A stretch of 64,000 nt of DNA from Drosophila miranda (taxonomy: Eukaryota; Arthropoda; Insecta; Diptera; Drosophilidae): positions 5,952,001-6,016,000 of the forward strand of contig NC_046677.1 in the NCBI RefSeq assembly GCF_003369915.1, written 5' to 3'. Every line of letters starts with the position of its first letter. Position 1 is the first letter of the stretch. The position numbers and the translations under genes are program-made. This document shows positions 60,907 through 64,000 of this stretch, in pieces. A model generated the notes under the pieces. The model worked only from the letters and a program-made list of their open reading frames with translations, did no database searches and was not told where the DNA came from.

Positions 60907-62355
60907 CTCAATTTTTAATTGGAAGTCTTAATATTTTCCAGAGGGTAAGCTGAAGCTTCACAGTGTTTGGGTCCGATTTATATCTGTATTTTTCGGCTTT
61001 ACAGAATGGCAAAGTTCAATACAACTAGATGTCAGATACTTAAGTTATGTGAAAAAACGTTGGACCACCTCTAAAAAAAAACTGAGAAAAAATAAAAGAT
61101 TAAAATTTAAACTATACAAAACGAGGGGGAACGTTTCTCAGCCATGTCTTAATCTTCGAACAAATCTTTGCACATCATCGATTTTGTCGATTTCGAATCC
61201 TAGAACTAGAGTTCCTAGTTCAGTCCTAGAGTGCTAGTCCTAGAGTTCATGGGTCTGCCAATCCATCACCTTTAATTACATGATATCAAGATCTAAGATA
61301 GTACTCATGGTTTTCACAACTGTTATCCAAAGCTTCTTTAAACATCATTTCATTGTTGACTCCTTAAACTGTTTTAAGATATAAAATCACCAATTCAAGG
61401 ATGTATTTATTAGACAATTTATACAGGAACTACGCACCCATTTTGCTGTTAGCACATGCTCTAGACATGAGGCTCCCCACACAACACACCCAACCAATTT
61501 TGAAGACATTTTGTTCCAGTATTTGTCGATCTATTAATTTAATTATGATCTTAGCTGTTCGATCAAACTGCCAATCGATGAAATACCCAAGAGTTTAAAT
61601 TATCATTTTCATGGCAAATCAAATCATAGATAAAGTACAAGGTTTCATAATTTTTAAATGGTTTATCTTAGAGCTGTCAAAAGAAAGAAGTTGATATAGA
61701 AACTCCAAAAACTGTAGCCCCTGTTCCATTATTAGTCCTCGCCACTGTCGTATTACTACAGCATTCTCAGATACCTGAGAGCTTTCGCTATATTCTTATT
61801 GCAACGTCCATCGAAAAATAAAAATAAACTCTTATAAATTGTATATAATTTATTAAATAATTGAACATTTCTATGTATTTGATACAAAACGTCATCAGTA
61901 CAGATATGCAGTTAAGATATACAAAAGAGATAGATGCAAAATGCGCAGATACAAATGCTATAATCTACAGATATGTAAGACCTTTCCTTCATACAAAATA
62001 TATTATATGTATATTCGTATTTCAATAATTTAAGTAAACTGTGGAATGTGCCATAAAAAATACCTAAAGCAGTTTGTTTTGCCAAATTTATACAAGAAAC
62101 AAAAACGCGCAAAAACGAAACAAACAAAGAGTCTATAAAACAAAACAAAATAATGAGAAAAATTGGTTTTGGTATAATCGATAGCAAAGCGTGGAATGAA
62201 TTCTGAGTGGGGAGTGGGGGTGGTGGGGGGGGGCGGAGTGAATGCATGGTGGGGGGATTTACTTAGATCTAGAGAGTACTAAGGCGTATGTGTATATGTA
62301 AGTTATTGCAAGTTATCATTTATAATTATTATAAATATTTGCTGTCTGTGTTTAA
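60907..62355. other. Spacer and crinkled 3' UTR
   Basis: AT-rich. An ACGAGGGGGAACGTT word at 61121-61135 repeats one at 59732-59746 in direct orientation, flanking the inverted-repeat element. A minus-strand AATAAA-type signal for crinkled probably lies near 61848-61860. A G-rich patch (TGGGGGTGGTGGGGGGGGGCG) is at 62214-62235. Confidence 0.45.
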
Positions 62356-64000
62356 CTAGTTGGCTCGTATTGTTCGATTCTTGTTCATATTGGTCAGCAT
62401 CAGCGAAATGTACGAGGTCAACAGGTCGTCCATCTTGTAACCGAGCGATGTTTCGCAGAGCAGCTTGGAGCCCCGCACCAGATTGCCAATGGTCATGTGG
62501 AAGTACGTGTTGCCGGACGACCAGTTCGAGATGCGTGTAAAGGGATGCGTGACCAAGATATCCTAGAAAACAAATCATTTAAAAATTAATATAAATTCTA
62601 GCAACATTTTTGTGGGTTGCAAAGAGATTTACTCACCTTGGTCACGGGATGTATGAGACTCACGCCGTGCTTGTTGATAGCTATAAGCAACATTTCCGGA
62701 TAATTCGGTTCGGTGGTTTGTTTCACCTCAAAGAAGGCAGATCCAAACGTTGGCCATCTATTCAGCAAAAGAAATAACGATTATAAATTAAGATTCTCAT
62801 TGGAATTCCTGGTGTAAGTCGCACCTGTAGACAATCTTCAAGAAGGCCACTTTGGCATCCTCTGAGGTCATGCCACCATCCTGGTTATACGAGGCCACAA
62901 TCGAACGCTTCCATTCATTGGTGCTCTGCATTTTCATAATATCCGATGGAATCAGTTCCCTCAGCATTTGTCTATCACAAAAATCAACTATTAATGGATG
63001 AATTGTTGGGATATATGAATGGTATCTTACGGTATGGCCTGCAGTTCTGTTTTATTTTCACCAAATCGCACGCGGAAGACCAAGGCCGCCAGCTTGGCCG
63101 CCTCCTCCCTGGAGCACTTGTGGTAGCCACGCAAAAGTTTCGGCAGCTCCTGATGATAGTGGAATATAAGATCCGCATTGCGATCCTTGCCTGGCACTGT
63201 GTTCGTCCACAGTTTCTTCATGAAGAACACCTGGTAGGTGAACTGTGGATTGGCACCGTCGCGTATGGGTCGCGCCTTCTTTATCCAGTCGGTCAGATGG
63301 CGCACAAAGTCAAAGAAGAAATCACCCTCTGGCACAGAGATCACCTTGTCGGCAATCTTCACAAACAGAGAGAAGCCCTCGCTGGTGCGCAGCGACAGGC
63401 GCTGCGAGATGTTGTTGCAGAAATCCTTGGCCCTCGTGGAGCTGTCCACCTCGAAGGCCTCGTCCGTGTCGTCGGGGAAGTAGACCTTGTGAAAGATTTG
63501 CGTTGTCTTGTGCTGTATGGCCTCCACTTCCACCTGATGTGGCGGATATTTGCGTTGTCCATGGCGTATGGTCTTTTGCAGACGATGCATCGAGTCCTGC
63601 GAGATGGGATGACGCCGTGTGCGCAGGAATAGCGACAGTTCCTTCAGCAGTCCCTGCGAGCAGGCAAATAGTCCCGTGGCCAACCACATCAGTTCCCATC
63701 CCCGCTCCTCGGACATGCGATTGCGATTGTCCGTGAGCTGCTTCATCAGCTGGCAATAGATCTCGTCTCGCAGAATTTCATGCTTTAGCGGTCCATCGAA
63801 TATATGATCCGTGATCTCGTTGCCCATTCGGGGTCGCTTCGAGGGCAGATCCCCCATATACTTCAGTATGGCGGCAAAGGCAAAGCAGGCCTCCTCGGCC
63901 AGCTCCTCTTTGCTTTGCAGCTTGCGCAGCAGCGGCAACTTGATGGGATCCCTCGAATAGCGCCACAACTCCTCGCTTCGTTTCGAGCTGAGCGTCAGCG
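62356..64000 (-). CDS. ck: Myosin VIIa (crinkled), C-terminal part
   Basis: An unconventional myosin needed for bristle and hair actin bundles and for hearing. Only the last four exons are in the window, on the minus strand: 64000-63031 (continues outside), 62971-62825, 62757-62637 and 62562-62356, about 480 aa. The segment begins in the second MyTH4 domain ([66 protein letters not shown]). The last FERM domain follows ([97 protein letters not shown]). It ends [27 protein letters not shown], a typical MYO7A tail end. The donor after exon 62971-62825 is the weak GTGCGA. Confidence 0.96.

Noticed and set aside
62946-63632. 228-codon plus-strand ORF
   Set aside because: Antisense shadow of the crinkled MyTH4-FERM exon, which has clear homology on the minus strand.

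Overview
This is eukaryotic DNA from a Drosophila-type fly. Intergenic DNA is AT-rich with CAG/CAA, GA, CA and TA microsatellites. Genes carry short introns and DRE-like ATCGAT promoter motifs. The gene set matches the well-studied Adh region (cytological 35B, Muller element B) of D. melanogaster: THG1, RNMT, NC2beta, GABA-B-R1, yellow-c, CIAPIN1, Su(H) and crinkled. A DINE-1/SGM-type Helitron remnant, and differences from the melanogaster proteins as I remember them, suggest a species outside the melanogaster subgroup, possibly the obscura group. The species call is inference.

Layout. 1-8.2 kb holds no gene I can support. 8.2-13.4 kb is a compact housekeeping block: DCTN5 (+), ANKRD49-like (-), NC2beta/Dr1 (+), THG1 (-) and RNMT cap methyltransferase (+), arranged in convergent and divergent pairs. 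14.2-22.1 kb holds a small tandem family of secreted proteins that I do not recognise, with two intact copies and two broken ones. 22-30.5 kb is repeat-rich non-coding DNA that probably includes 5' leader and regulatory sequence of GABA-B-R1. 30.5-44.8 kb is GABA-B-R1 (15 coding exons). Two apparently intronless genes lie in its introns on the same strand: a DUF4485-like protein in intron 1, and a Na,K-ATPase beta-like protein with a very long acidic N-terminus in intron 7. 47.1-49.1 kb holds decayed, rearranged and tandemly repeated copies of GABA-B-R1 exons 9-13. 49.7-52.8 kb holds yellow-c (+) and CIAPIN1 (-), tail to tail. 54.6-57.4 kb is Su(H), followed by a cluster of Su(H)-type binding motifs that fits its known autoregulatory enhancer. 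59.7-61.1 kb holds an inverted-repeat element. 62.36-64.0 kb is the 3' end of crinkled (myosin VIIa), running off the window edge.

Functionally this is a conserved syntenic block of unrelated essential genes (dynein adaptor, tRNA-His maturation, mRNA capping, transcription repression, Fe-S assembly, Notch output, actin motor, GABA signalling). Fast-evolving lineage-specific material sits between or inside them: the secreted family, the nested genes and the receptor exon duplications. All splice sites were placed by reading GT/AG signals together with protein continuity. Coordinates given for multi-exon genes run from start codon to stop codon.
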